Shown one piece after another: positions 9,840 to 23,200 of a stretch of DNA of 64,000 bases. The notes under the pieces were generated by a model. The model did not search any database, was not told the origin of the DNA, and worked only from the letters and a program-made list of their open reading frames with translations. Both the position numbers and the translations under genes were made by a program. Where the stretch lies: positions 39,316,190 through 39,380,189 of the forward strand of contig CM045761.1 in NCBI GenBank assembly GCA_025200525.1, read 5' to 3'. This DNA comes from Camellia lanceoleosa. Taxonomy: Eukaryota > Streptophyta > Magnoliopsida > Ericales > Theaceae. Numbering within the stretch: the first letter of the stretch is position 1; every line of letters starts with the position of its first letter.

Positions 9840-11830
9840 AAGTTGTAGAGATTAGGATGGATATGCTGCAGAGGAACTTCTTGTGGGGGAGTTTTGGGAA
9901 AGGAGTTCAAATATCATCTTAAGTTCTAGCAGCGAGTGGCTGGGGCCTTTGCCATTTTTGTCAGCTCAATCAAGCCTTTTTGGAATAGTGGCTATGAAGA
10001 TATGTTGTGAAGAGGAACAGTTATTATGGAAAAGGGTGATTGATTGCAAGTAAGGGTGGAACTAGGTAGAGACAGGGGCAAAACACCCCATAACCTTGAA
10101 AACCCTTTTATGTACAGTATAATTACTCAATAACAAGCAAGATGAGTTTTGCCTGTGACCCCCCTCCATTTATTTAAGCTATTTGTATAGGCTATAGCAT
10201 ATATGTTTCCAATTATAGCATAACCTATACAGTTGTCTATTTAGGCTACATGTGACTGGTGTAAGACTATATATACTTGTGTAATCCATTGAATGCATCA
10301 ATGGAATAGAGAACAACAACACTACTAATTCTTTTTCAATCATTATCTTCCCATCTCCACTTTACTTATCAATCTCTTATTTGTCATATATAAAATCATC
10401 TTATGTTCTCTTTCATTCTCAATCATACTAGCCATTCACAGGTTCTCCTCACCAACTCTTAAATTGTTTTTATTGTCTCGCACAATCTATCGATGAGAGA
10501 TACTCATTTTCTTCTTTTTTCCCTCAAACTCATATTTCTTATCTCTATTCTGTATTTACAATTCTGACTTTTGAGCTCCCCAGCCTTCTATGTTTGAGAT
10601 CGATTCTCCCTCTTCTTACCAGGTTACGCTATATCTATGTGTTTAAATTTATATGTATATGTTTACTTGCATGTATTTATAGATCAATAGATTGTCGTGT
10701 TATATTCTGTTTGATTAATAGCGGACTCTTCTGGTGTGATTTGAGGTCTGATGCAAAAGGATTCATTTTGAAGCGCCTGTTTTCCTCGAGAATAGGTTCA
10801 GGTTTTGGTATGTGTTTGCATGGCTGTTTTTTTCTGGTTAAACTTATCTGGGTAGCCTAGGAATTGATTACTTGTTAAATTTATCGTGTTAAGTTGATTG
10901 TTAATAGTGCCTAGTATCACACATAAAATCTCCATTTGATTCATGAAATTAGGGGTTTGAGTTCATATAACTTAAATTTGGCTTTGTGAAAGATTTTTTA
11001 TAGATTTTTTGTTGCTTGATTATTATTTTCTTCATACTTCTAATAATAAGAAAGCTGGCAATTTAAATACCTATATATTTACCATATCTAGACTCCCTAC
11101 AACAAAATTCTAGTCCCGCACTGATAGCAAGTTACATCAAACGAAGTTCAAAATCAGTATGTGGTGGGATGGGAAAACCCATTAGAAAGGGATGTCTAGA
11201 CTTTCTCAAACATTTGCGTTTTGAGCTAGGTGATTGTTGGAGGATTCAATTTTGGCATGATTTTTAGTGCTAGGATATTTTTTTATCAGTGACATTTCTA
11301 GAATTGTATATTGTTGTTGTAAATAAGGATGCCTTGGTTGCCATTGAGTCTCTACTTCTAAGACGATGTGGGAACCTCCTTTCCTTAAATCTCTCCAAAG
11401 ACTGGAAATTGGAGGTCATGGATGGGTTCCTTGAACTCCTTTATAGGTGATGGTTTGTATAAATAAGGGATAAAAAGAGGTGGAGTCACAAAAATGGAAC
11501 TTTGTCAGCTAAATCCTTTCCTTTTGAAGATCAATTGGTAATCTAGAATTCCAAAAGTGGTATTTTTTTGTTTGGACAGGCATGTTAGGTTCCGTCCTTA
11601 CCAATGATAATTTAGTGAAAAGAGTTTGCAGATTACCTTACTAGAATTGCTTATTTTGTAAAGTAGAGGAGATGATGGACCACTTGTTGATTCATAGTGA
11701 TGTTGCCGAGGAATTATGCAACTTGTTATCCATTGGGTTCAATGGGCGATGTCAGGCCTTGTTTGGAAGCTTTTAGAATGTTGGGGTAAATGGATGTAGG
11801 GTGAAGAGGCAGAAGAAAGCTTGATATATA
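9840..11830 (+). mobile_element. Degenerate LINE (L1-type) remnant, interrupted
   Basis: Conceptual translation of 9840-10052 gives the plant L1 region after the RT core: MDMLQRNFLWGSFGKG, then GWGLCHF and LWKRVIDCK in broken frames. The protein resumes after 11155 (RFELGDCWRIQFWHDF) and ends with a reverse-transcriptase zinc-binding (zf-RVT) segment, DNLVKRVCRLP with MMDHLLIHS, at about 11600-11720. Frames are littered with stops, so it is dead. The RT catalytic core is missing. A 1.1-kb segment (10053-11155) interrupts it. Confidence 0.7.
10053..11155. mobile_element. Insertion of about 1.1 kb inside the LINE remnant
   Basis: LINE similarity stops at LWKRVIDCK (10050) and resumes at 11156; 'aagta' on the left and 'cagta' on the right may be remains of a short target duplication. 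The insert contains 'gtgtaatccattgaatgcat' followed by 'caatggaatagag' near 10280-10310, which resembles the R/U5 part of plant copia LTRs. The identity of the insert stays uncertain and no coding sequence is supported in it. Confidence 0.4.
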
Positions 11831-11912
11831 TATACATTGTTGAACTCATTTTCTAACCGCTTAAATTTTTGGGACAAGTGGTGATCTAACATATTAAATT
11901 GCCATGGGTAGA

Positions 11913-12224
11913 AGAACTCAACTAAAAAAGCTAGCTATTTGAGGTGAAGTTGCCCTCAAGCTAATATATTGCACATTACTTTCACCCACCTCACGTGCTA
12001 TAACATGTTATACGGCCTTGAGTAGAACTCAACTCCAAAAACAAGCTATTGAGGTAAGGTTGCCCTCAAGCTTATATACTGCACATTACTTTCGTACCCA
12101 CCTCATGGGCTAACATGTTACACGGTCTTGGATAAAACTCAACTCCAAAAGCTATAGCTATTGAGGTGAGGTTTTTCTCAAGCTTATATATTGCACATTA
12201 CTTTCATACCCACCTTACACGCAA
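11913..12224. repeat. Tandem repeat, unit about 110 bp, nearly three copies
   Basis: The phrase 'aactcaact' starts copies at 11913, 12024 and 12134. Each copy continues 'gctattgaggtgaggttgcc', 'ctcaagcttatata' and 'tgcacattactttc', then 'cccacctca'. Copies differ by a few substitutions. Non-coding and probably derived from a dispersed repeat. Confidence 0.75.
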
Positions 12225-13290
12225 TGTGCTCACTCAGCAGCATCAACAATGTAGTAGGACCTTGCTTCATACTCTCCCTCACACGCAATGTGCTCGCTCT
12301 ACAGCATTTGCTGCGTGTAGGCCAAGAACACACACCATACCCATTCTTGGACACTCCAGCTCTGATATTTCATGATCAATGGCTGAAAGAGCCACATGTA
12401 CAAATCTTTATTTTAACTTTTTTAAACCCAAAAACGGGTAAGAGAGGTTTTTAAGCTCATAATGATGTGGCATTCATAAACTATTGATTTTGGGTTTCGA
12501 TGTTGTGTTACAACCTTATGCCTTGAAATGAAGAACTCTATTTCCTACCAGAAATGGAGTGGATCATCTTCATCTCAACTGTTTTGCTTTACCCATTTAA
12601 GCGAGCTGTCTTCTTGATAGAATCTATTACTGATTGTTGTTGCATTTATTTTCTTGCTATGAGTGCTTCTATTGCAAAAAGTTCTTGGCTAGTTTGATTT
12701 ATCTTGAGCAATTACATTTCTCAGGTCCATTTCTCCAAAGAGCAGTTTGAAAGTAGTCTAATGATTGTACTTCTCACCCGGAGCATTTCCGGCCCCGAAA
12801 ATCTGGATTATTTTAGCTCCATAGAAGCAGCATCCCGACAAGGAAGCCGATTCACTTCAGGAAGCTTGGCTCAGTGAAATTCCATATACTGGGGACCAAA
12901 GGAGTTGCATCTTTACTTCAGTGTTGGCATCCATGGAAACAACTATGGTACAATGCATGAGTTCAAGCCCCAGCAATGTATTATATCTCAAAATAGTTCC
13001 AAAATAAAGCTTTTAAGATCAGATCTGTTTAGTGCTATTCTTGTTGCTATGTGTAGTTGAATGTAGTTGTTGACTAGATGACATGCAAACTGTTACTCCT
13101 CCTTTGAGGACTCCTCTCATGTTTGTCATTGGTTCAGTAAGGTATATCATTTATCTCTAGGTATAAGGACATAGGGCTGTCTTCAAAATTCAAATTGTCA
13201 AAGCACATCTACTTTTCAATTTAGCAATAACAAATATAATAGTGTGTTATTTGCCCAGTTAGATTATTTATGGAAGGGGTATATGAAATT
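12225..13290. other. Intergenic, nothing certain
   Basis: Repeat-derived sequence continues to about 12375 and ends in 'agctctgatatttcatga', a phrase resembling a dispersed plant repeat. Beyond that I see no coding exon or clear element up to the MITE at 13296. Confidence 0.4.
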
Positions 13291-13295
13291 TTACT

Positions 13296-13743
13296 AGGTT
13301 ATGTTTGGATGACAAGAATCGTGAATTCTATTACTACAAATCCCATTACTGGTAATAAAATTTGTGTCAGTTCAATTTAAGTGATTGATTTGGTTAGGAA
13401 TTTACAAAAAATGAAATATAATTTTATATATTTAGATATGAGTCCATTTACTAGTTTTATTCTTAAATAGGAATGTGATTTTTTTGTTGGAGATGTGAGC
13501 AAAGGATTCTCCCAACCGAGGATTCAACGCGCCCAGCCATCTCGTTCATGTAAACATTTACCCGAAATCTCACTGATCAAATTTCATCGTGGAACATACC
13601 ATTTTTCTTGAAAAATAAACACAAATTTTTTGTTGCTCAAATCGGGGATTACATTCTTGTCCTCAGATGTCACAACGTAAAGAATGAGATTTAAAATAAA
13701 ATTCTCATTCCGCCACTTCATTCCTGCCATCCAAACGACCTAT
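13296..13743. mobile_element. MITE with TAGGTTATGTTTGGATG ends
   Basis: The left end TAGGTTATGTTTGGATGACA is matched in reverse complement by the right end TAGGTCGTTTGGATGGCAGG. About 448 bp, non-coding. Confidence 0.5.
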
Positions 13744-14134
13744 AACTACATAACCCATTAAACACAGGAACAGCAAATCTGGTGATTTGTGCCTTTGTCC
13801 AATGAACAAAAGGATGAAAGCTAAAAACGAAAATATCCGTCCATGGATTTAGCTAGGATAATAATTTTGGATGTGTTTTGTAAGCAATTATTATGTAAAA
13901 AAAATTGACGAGCAATTATCCTTCTTTATTTAGATAATAACATATCATAAAACTTTCAAGTGCATCAATCTTTTACTGAATAGGGGGAAATAAGAGAAAC
14001 TATTCGAAACGTTGAATAATTTTTAAACATTAAACAGAGAGATTCAACTTCTGAAGACAATTATAATGAAAATTGGCTCAGCCAGTTGCATGGCAAGTAG
14101 AATTCACTGGTGCAGTCTCAAACAAGCATAACAA

Positions 14135-14137
14135 ATC

Positions 14138-14189
<52 letters not shown>
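14135..14189. repeat. (TA)n(GA)n microsatellite
   Basis: A TA run passes directly into a GA run of about 20 units, just beyond the 3' end of the hnRNP-like gene, within or near its 3'UTR. Confidence 0.8.
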
Positions 14190-14191
<2 letters not shown>

Positions 14192-14400
14192 CATGAATAC
14201 ATCTTGTTAGACAAATCTCTCAAACAACGTATAATGATAAGAATTCAGGACAATTTACAAAAGATAAGTCTAAAGCCTTTGTTGGCAAACATGGGGAGTA
14301 CTGAGAGTTGGAAGTAAAAGGAATTAACAGAAGCAATAAAGCACTACCATCGTTTATCTTTCTTGTCCGGTAATTGCATCTGCCGAGCAATGCAAATATA

Positions 14401-17400
14401 TTAGTAGGGGTTATACCGGCTACGCCCGCCATGTCCCCTATCACTGCTACGTCTTCCACCACTTCGGCTTCCTCCACCACTGCCACCACTCCTGCCACTT
14501 CTCTGCTGTGGTGGTGGACTGCTGTATGGCTGTGCTCCTGGCTGTTGACTACAGTAACAGACAGGCAAGTTTAATTCTTAAAAAGACATGCGATGATCCA
14601 TAATAATGACGACGACGACAACGACAAAGATGATAATAATGATGGAGAAGCAGAATCAAACGAATTAACTTACAAGACATATCCAATCCTTCCATCTGGC
14701 AAAAGCATCGGCATCATTGGCATGCCACCGGGAGGAGGCCCCCTTCCGTAGATCGGTGGCTGCAAAACAGTGGCATCAATATCAGCAAGCACAACTGAAG
14801 AAACAAAGCTAGAACTAGCAGGTTTAGAAGGAATAGACTCATATGCAAAGCCTTTCTTTGTTGTTCTTACAAATATGCAGACATAAATGTCATTGGGGAG
14901 TGAGTGTTGTAGATACAAATATGCAGGACATAAATGTCATGGGAGAGTTGTGTTTGTAGATACAACACTTCTAAGGTGGTTTGCCCGTGTCAGTCTCTCA
15001 TCCAAATATGTTCTATTATTTTTTAAGACCTGAACACATTTCGGACAATTTGTTGGGACACGTGTCCATCATTTAGACACATATGAAACAACTGTAAATA
15101 AAATCACTTGATATAAATTGATAAAAGGAAAAATAATGTAGATTTATATACATTAATCCATCTTCCTTTAAACTTACTAGTGCTACGTTGCATTTTTTAA
15201 TAATCTTTGAATGAAATATTCATATTTATGACATGTAATAAATATATAAAACTAAATATTTTAAATCTCCCCCACATGTTGTATCTTATATTTTTTGAAC
15301 ATTGCTAAGTCGGCGTGTCCGTGTTGTGTCGGGTCGTGTTTCCAAGTTCATGCTTCTTAGATAGATTATATGTTCATTTATCATTTATGTAGCACAACAG
15401 AACGAAGTCAACCAGTTCAAGTTGTGGCAATAAAAGTGGCACGTCATTGACATTGTATATTTGGCAACTATTGTGCAATAACTAATGGGAAAAGATTTCA
15501 TCACTCAATACTGATCCCTGTTAATTGAGAGTGCTGGGAGAGTGGATAGATATTATATATATATATATATATTCTTTCAAATGAAACTGGGCATCTTACT
15601 TGTCCAAAACCTGCAGCGCCATATCCTGCACCCAGAGCGCCATAGGCACCCCCAACCAAACCATAACCAAGACCGGGTGGGTATCTTGGAAGTAGGGCCG
15701 ACTTCTGTGAATTTGACGCTCCAGAGGACTTCTGATCAGTCAGCTGTGGCTTCAAGAGAGCACTCCAAAACTTGACCTGTCAAATGAAATTGAAAAAACA
15801 AAAAGCATCATTCCACATGATGGTTCAGACAATGTAGGTTGCTGGAAGTGGACTAGGTACCAGCATAAGATGCAAGGGGTACCTTCAGACTTGAGCCTCC
15901 AGCACAATCTCTATATCTTATTCATCAACAAGAATTATTGAAAATCACATGAAAAAGGAAACAGTTTTACCATCTATCTCATATTTCTCGGTGTTCTTTA
16001 GAGCCTTCAATGCATTTGACCTTTCTGCAAAGTGAACAAAACCGTATCTGTTCTTCTCATGGCCTGCTTTAGCAGGAGGGAGAACAACTTTTGTGATCTT
16101 TCCATGATATTCAAACAGTTCTCTTAGCTGATCCTGGGTAATGTTTTTGGGCAAATTCTTCACATAAACTGCTTTAACCTGTATGAGAAAACCAGAGGTT
16201 ATGACCTACAATTCCATACCCATTCAGTATCATATTTGATGAATTTCAAACACATCTAACATCAATATGCAATATATTGTTACTTTATACAAAAGAAAAC
16301 AAATTCAGCTCAGTTGCAGGTGATTTTTTAGACAAACTAACCAAATTACACAAAAGAACAAAGTTATTAAGGGCAACAAACATTTATTATTGATTCTCAG
16401 CATCAAATAACAGCAGATATACATAATTTTCGACATGCAACAGTTATCAGCTGTCACCATCTATGTAAAAGCAAAAACACAAACGTGTCAGCGACAAGTT
16501 GCCTAATATTAATACAGGATATCCAATAGGACAAAACTGCCTTGGAGAAACATATTTGAAAAGTAAACAAAAAAGAAAATATGAGGAAGTATTGCAATAT
16601 AGCCAGAGAAGAGCTCGCCAGCAAAAGAAGACAATATAGAACAGTCCACAATCCATAAGTAACTACACACCCTTTAAGAAATGGTCCAAACAACTAAATC
16701 TGTGGACATATATGCAAACACATCAATTATTATTAAACGAATAAATACCAAGGTGAAAGTTAAAAATTGTGCAAAGCACCTGTGAAGTTGCTGAAGAATC
16801 CACATTTTTCGGGTCAGCCCAACTTACAGTTGGAGCATTATCATCAAGCTTAAATTCTGGTTTTGACATGTTTTGTCTTGAATACTCTGCACAAGCATGG
16901 TTATAATACTCAACAAATGCAAATCCACGGTTGCGGGTGGGGTTTTGTGGGTCCTGTAATAGTAAAGAAGATAGATTAAGAGAAAGTCAGTAGAATGATA
17001 ATGAATAGAAAGTTAAATAGATATTAGTACATTGCAGTACATTTTTGGATAAATGAATAAAACATGGTATAAAAAATAAAATATTGGGGAACACAAACCT
17101 TCAGCAGCTCCACAGCAATAACTCCAGGTCCTATCTTAGTTACGACCTTCTTCATATTCTCCTCTCCCCAGTTTCTTGGAACATTACCAATGAACAATTT
17201 ATGCTTTGCTTGAGAAGTTGAACACTTGATCTTTTTTCCCTGAGAAAGAAAAAGATTTGATGAAAGGTTAATGCTACGGTGGGCATTCACAGCCTCTGAA
17301 AAACAGCAACATGCTCAGGTCATCAAACTAACCGTCAAAACAAATCATGGCTGTATATAAACATCAAAGAAACATTCTATTTGCTTTACCTTCAGTTCTG

Positions 17401-18043
17401 TATTATTAAGCTCCTTAATGGCCTTAGAAGCAAATTCCTTTGTTCTGAAGGTGACAAAGGCGTAACCCTTGTTCTCACTTGAGTCCTTTTCCTTCATTAT
17501 TCGGACCTGTTAAGGCATATAGAATAATGTGTTGTTTAAACTCCACAAAAAAGGTGCATCCATATATAAAGGCATGTATCGTACCTCTACGACTTCACCA
17601 ACTGATTCACAAAAGTTCCTTAGATCCTCTTCAGAAGCATCTTGTGGAATGCCACCCAAGTATACCTCCGACCCATGAGGAGGTAGTGCAAGAAGCTCAG
17701 CATGCTTTTTCCACATCCCCTTCAGCGTCAGCAGGTTTCATGTCCTCATCACCATCTGAGCCTTTTTGCACATCAGCCCCATCAGCAGCAATATCCTCTT
17801 CCCTTCTTCCTCTTCCTCTTCCTCTTCCTCCACCTCCTCTTCAACCTCTTCCTCTTCATCTTCCTCTACTTCCTCTTCTACTTCTACTTCTTCATACTCA
17901 ACCTCCTCCTCTACTGTCTCCTCAAGATCATTGTCTCCATCAAAGTCCACCCTCTCCTCCGAATCATCACGCTTTTCAGGTTCAGTTGGCTTCTCAGGTT
18001 CATCTGACTTAGCTGCTGCTGCCCTTGCTCTTGTCCTCGGCAT
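14401..18043 (-). CDS. LIF2-like: LIF2/hnRNP-Q-like RNA-binding protein with three RRMs; frame broken three times
   Basis: Coding exons: 17585-18043, 17390-17506, 17099-17239, 16780-16953, 15971-16178, 15600-15776, 14674-14759, 14401-14548, all with GT-AG borders and matching phases. The roughly 504-residue product has an acidic Glu-rich N-terminus, then RRM1 (EVYLGGIP, KGYAFVTF), RRM2 (KLFIGNVP, RGFAFVEY), RRM3 (AVYVKNLP, RYGFVHF), a Gly/Tyr-rich linker, the family signature MPMLLPDGRIGYV, and a Gly/Ser/Arg-rich tail. Arabidopsis LIF2 (LHP1-interacting factor 2) is a nuclear hnRNP acting with the Polycomb reader LHP1; the same role is inferred. Three frame breaks occur: near 17805 in the GAA/GAG repeat, near 17710 at an A5 run, and near 15747 (two bases short before KPQLTDQ). 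Similarity crosses each break, so assembly error is more likely than gene death. Confidence 0.85.
14985..15365 (-). mobile_element. Non-autonomous repeat rich in ACACGACACG, in a LIF2-like intron
   Basis: On the minus strand it starts 'aagaagcatgaacttgg', then 'acacgacccgacacaacacg' and 'ttcaaaaaatataa'. The same order of motifs occurs at 48040-48465, showing a dispersed family. Exact ends are not resolved. Non-coding. Confidence 0.45.
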
Positions 18044-18051
18044 CTTACAGA

Positions 18052-20731
18052 TCTAATAAGGTAAGCTTGCACAGCAACTGTGATGGAAGCACAGAAGCCG
18101 GAAGCATTTGCAGAAAACAGAATAATATGGGCAGGTGTAGAAAAAATGAAAGGGCAAAAGGAGTTCCAGAGTAAGAATCTTGACTGAATCTGTGCCATGA
18201 TATATGGCTCCAAGGAGTAGCAATTTGAATAATTTTCAAATAAGGGGATCATAAAATAGTAGCAATACCAATAGAACAAGCAAGAGAGAATTCTGAATGA
18301 TAATCAAGAGGATGATGATACTCAACAGGTGCAAAATCAATGAAGCAATGAGTTCCCGAAATTTGAATATCGATTGATGCCGGAAAAATAATGGCCAATT
18401 TTTACTGTTTAACTATCATGCAGAAAGACAATCCAAGGCAACAGCAAAACAAAAAACAAGAAAATGTCTCCAGACAGCAACTAAATGGGTTTGGTTTGGT
18501 CGTCAAGAAATAGTCCTGTCCAATCCCAAAAAACAAATGTCCCAATTGGTAACCTTCCTGCAGTAAGTTAATGAATAGGAACTGAGAATGTAGAGACCAA
18601 TTACTAATCCTAAAGAAACTAAAATTATCAGTGGTCAATAACATAATTGATTGATACCAATTCTGTTAGCTCATGTACAGAACTGTGGCATGCTGGATAA
18701 CAAGCACGTTTTTTTGGATAACAAGCACTTTAGTTCACATTTTCAACAAAGAAAGGTTAGGTCAGTTTTTTCTTGTAAAGTTCAGCCATGCTTTAAAATG
18801 GTTCAAAAAAACTCTTCAAATTTTCAAACTCAGGAAAGAGACTTCGGCGCTATCAATTTCCGGTTTAAGTTATCAATTACTTTACTATTTTAAAAATTTT
18901 GCATTTGCCAAATTAAAATTATATAGAAAGAGTAAAGTAAAGCATTACAAATTAGAAAAATTACATTTCTAGGCCAACCTTAACAGCTGAATATCTACTA
19001 TCCATTCATGTTGCAGCAACATACATATACATAGTAGAAATCAACAGAAAAAGGAAAAAAAGGCCCACCCAGTATGAGATTTCAAACATTAGATTGACGA
19101 CCAAGGAAACATACAAGAATATTGTGTTAAACACTTATTATATTTTCTCTCCCATCTTTTAGACCATTAGTAAGGGAAAAAACCCGACTCCGCTCCTCTT
19201 TTTGATGGCATGCCAACATTTAACCATTTTGCTATAATGACTTTGGCCAATTATAAAATTTATAAAATGTTGCAAGATACACCCTCAACAAGGGACAGAA
19301 AGCGGGACTGGTTCGTGAGTAGGTGCTTCTTCCTCTGAGCTACCATTACCAAGCTCTGTCTGCCCAGGTGTAGAAGTGCCATATACAAATATGTATCAGC
19401 AATTATGCAATGAGCTTCACAATATCTAGGTCAAAACATACTATAAAAAAGCCAATACTCTTAAGGCAATGTTGCAAGGACCTTCGACCATTACAGTGCA
19501 CGCACTGTGAAGAGGACAGTGATATGCTGCAGATGATCAGATGTGTTACATCCAAGGTAGGATTATATATCATATAGTAGGAATATTGTTCATCTTCTAT
19601 AGGAAGTAGTTTGAACTAATTCTATCTATCATAAATTGAGCTCTTACTACGGTGTTTGTATGAGAATTCCACTCGTAATTGTTGATGTTTGGCTTTATAA
19701 TTAGAAAAACTTGGACAACATTAGAAGCAAATTTCCGAGTCGCCAAATTGGACAAAACAAAAGTGCTCCATGTTTTGGAATGTGTTTCAAAATGGAGACA
19801 GCTAGAAAGAATTAGCAAATTCTAGCAATGCCACATCAAGACAGGACACAACCAGCAGTACCAAATTGAAGAAATGGAAACTTGGGACTTGGAAGTGCCT
19901 TAATAAAATACAAAATTGAGCGTCCATCGTGGTGAATACACAAATTCAAAAGCTCACATGGATGATGCAACATAAATTAAGATTGACGAGTTATTAATAG
20001 AGCTGGGGAAAGCAACACATGCAAAATTATTATTTAACAACTAAGTAGCTAAAATAAGAGCCAAGTTGATTCAACATTTTAAAAGGCAATCAACCTTTTG
20101 GCTCTGTTTTGATGAGCAGATTTAAAATGAAGGAACTTGAGCTTAAATTTATTAAATTGTAGATTGATAACACATCAAACTGTTTTCAAGTCCCTTTAAA
20201 CCGTTCTGGATTAACAATTAAAGCTTAGCTTCAACCAACATCCGTAGTTTGCAAAGTTCGCATACCAAACAATCAATTAAGATCTTTAAATAGATTTTGG
20301 TTTTCTGATTGTCACCAAAAAAAAAAAAAAAATCCAAAAAGTGTAATATTTAGGTTGAGGTTGGAGATGCTCAATCCAGGCTAGTCCCTAATTAAATTAA
20401 AAATCTTATTGACATAAAGTCAGCTTAGAAACAACAATCAACAACTGCAGATTAACTAACAATGGGATTCTTTTTCATACATGTAAAATCTCAGAAGAAA
20501 GGAATTAAACACGCCCAATGATAAGCATCAATTGAACATAAAAATAAAATATAAAATAACCAATAAATACAACACACAATACCAATGATATTAGGATCAA
20601 ACCTTGAAAATACAAAATAAATAAAAATAAGCTCGCATCCTACTAGTATTGGCCACTAATATAGTCCCAAAATGCAATCAAACAAATAGTGCGATAGATC
20701 GAAAGAGAAAGAACGAGATGTGAAACTCACC
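18052..20731 (-). other. 5'UTR intron of the LIF2-like gene
   Basis: A leader exon ends at 20731 with donor CCG|GTGAGT and a good acceptor (TTATTAG) lies 9 bp upstream of the start codon, defining an intron of about 2.7 kb. Nothing coding is supported within it; small open frames such as 18651-18893 lack domains. Confidence 0.6.
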
Positions 20732-20880
20732 GGAAAAAGGCTGGCCTGACCGGAAAACCACCGTGATCGCTGAGGCTGAGGGAGGGAGGCAGACTGGGAG
20801 AGAGCCGAGAGCAGTACGGGGGCGCCGTGTGAGAGAGCGAGAGAGAGAACCGAGATGTGATAGAAACCCTAGGGGCATAT
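20731..20880 (-). promoter_or_regulatory. LIF2-like 5'UTR exon and transcription start area
   Basis: A pyrimidine-rich leader (minus strand CTCTCTCTCGCTCTCTCAC) ends at a strong splice donor. The plus strand reads AAACCCTA at 20864-20871, a telo-box-like motif frequent near starts of translation and RNA-processing genes. Exact start site unknown. Confidence 0.5.
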
Positions 20881-20997
20881 ATGTAATTTACTAGACGGGT
20901 GAACTCGCCCCGGCTCGAATCCAATGGGAGATCCAAATTCTACCACCGGGTATATATCATGGTGGGTCCTTATCGGGTCGGAGTTAACATGATATCA

Positions 20998-21031
<34 letters not shown>

Positions 21032-21046
21032 CAAATTTGACCTTTT

Positions 21047-21935
21047 GGGTGTGTTTGATTGGGGGATTATTATTATTTATTATGCGGATTGTAATTCGCA
21101 CAATAAATCCAATCCGATGTTTGTTTTTTTTTTAGTCCGCCGGACATGAAGTCCGACCGAACTCCTTATCCCTTATATGGGGGATTATACTATCCTAGGG
21201 GGGTGTGGACAATTTTGGAAGGATTATTTATTGTTGGGATTATGTGGTGAAATGACCATTTTGACCCTTTACTATTTAATTATGTATTATATTTAGTAAA
21301 ATTTAATAAAATTTAAATGTCTCAATTTAAAAATAAAATAATTTTATTTAACTTTTTATTGATATTTTATTTATTTATTTTTAAATAATTTTTTATAGAT
21401 ATTTTATTGATGTTTTATTTTAAAATTTTGTTTATATTTTATTTAATTTCATTATTTAAATGTTAATAGATGTTTTATTTAATTTCATTGTTTAATTATT
21501 ATTTTTTTTAAAAACAAATTTATTTAAAATTTTAATTAAAAAAATAATATAAATTTTTATTGATATTTTATTTATTTATTTATTTAATTTTAAAAAAATA
21601 AATTTATTTAATTGTGTAAAAAATAAAATAAAATAAATTTTTATTTAATCTAGCTAAAAATAATTAAAATATTAAAGATATGTTTAATATTGCTATTACT
21701 TAGTACACAATTGAAAAATGGTAAAATAGTCTTTTATTCATTTATCTTATCCAGTCCTTCCAACCAAACGTTGGATTAACTAAAAATAGTCATTTCCAGA
21801 CATCTAATCCTATGAAAAAACAAACACAGGATACATATCCAATCCAACCAAATAGTCAGGGAGATTCACAGTCCCAGGACTCAAGTCCGATGGATTCTAA
21901 TCCCCTTTATCTAATCCGTCCAATCAAACGCACCC
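21047..21935. mobile_element. Element of about 0.9 kb with GGGTGTGTTTGATTGG inverted ends
   Basis: The left end GGGTGTGTTTGATTGGGGGA is mirrored by the right end (reverse complement GGGTGCGTTTGATTGGACGG). The interior carries further inverted GGATTA-type phrases near both ends and a very AT-rich core. No coding sequence, so non-autonomous. No clear target duplication was found. Confidence 0.55.
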
Positions 21936-22751
21936 TTTGTGTCAAATTAAATCTTAAAGCTGTTAATTTTATTAGTAGTAATTTAAATCCTCAATTAAAA
22001 TAGAGTGTTGCTATTAGCACTTTATAAATTATTTTTTATCCCTTAATTTTTAACTTTTTTATTATAATAATAACTTTAAATAAAATTATTACAAAGGGCA
22101 TTATTAATTTTGGAACACATCTTCTCACAATTAAACTTACACACCCATTGTATCATGAATTAGGATTTATGAGAGCATCCACTTCCATCACCACCCATTC
22201 ATCTTTTCTAAGTCTCATCTTCAAAACCTATCAACTCTCAAAACCTTGAAAACCTTTTGATGACAATATTTTGGCGGTAACGGTAACAATCATTTGATTA
22301 CTTATACTTCTTCGATAATGACAATGAGTGAAAATTTTTCTGATAACCACAACTCGATAAAAATGAGAAGAGTATAGCAAAAAAAATTTAGAGGAGATTC
22401 ATAACTTTGACGTTATTCTTAGCTTAGAAGAGATTGGCCTTGTAAAGGTAAGTTTCTTGAAAACAAATGACAAAAATAATAAAATCTGCTCGTTATTTTT
22501 TTCGAGACTGAACTTCCAAACATATAATCGAAATTCGGGAACACAGGCCCGAACGTTATTTATTTGTTCAGAAACCGGTAACCGAACATTTATTATTTGT
22601 TTGGAAACAAGTAACCAAACATTAGTCATAGGTTCAAACCTGCTTTACTGAGAAAACTAAGAAATTATGTATATATATATAGACAGACAGAGAGAGCATA
22701 CCAACTGTGACAATGGTGGATGAGGTAGTAGAGACAGTAATCACATTGTCT

Positions 22752-22781
22752 CTTCTTCTTCTTCTTCTTCTTCTTCTTCGT
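22752..22781. repeat. (CTT)n microsatellite
   Basis: About ten CTT units. The lysine-rich open frame read from its complement is an artefact of the repeat. Confidence 0.8.
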
Positions 22782-23200
22782 GGGTTTTGTTAAGATTTTT
22801 TTAGAAGTGAGGTTTTTTTTGGGTGTGGGGTATGGAGGGTGTGTATTTAATGAGTGGAATGTTTTCATAAGAATAATTCTGATATTATTTTTGGAGGGGG
22901 AGGGAGGAGGGAAGAAATTTTAATGGTTTCAAAAATTATAAATGGAAGTCCAAAGAAATTAGGGATCCAAATAATTTATAGGATATTATTAGCACCACTC
23001 TTAAAATATTCTTCCGTTTTCATCTCAATAGAGTTAAGAGTTATTTTGAAAATTAGTTATTTTAACGTTTTTATTTTTCACTATTAGGTTTTTTAACTAT
23101 TGTTGGTTTTAATTTGACATAATATTGTAATATTTTCTTACCAATAAAAAAATCACTTCACCTTGTCATCAATCTTTTGTAAGACCTCTTACAGGACTAC

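Noticed and set aside
10594..10860. 88-codon hydrophobic plus-strand ORF
   Set aside because: Lies inside the insertion that splits the LINE, and low-complexity hydrophobic translation is common in AT-rich DNA.
17479..18056. Plus-strand Ser/Pro/Leu-rich ORFs
   Set aside because: Antisense shadows of the Glu-rich exon of the LIF2-like gene.
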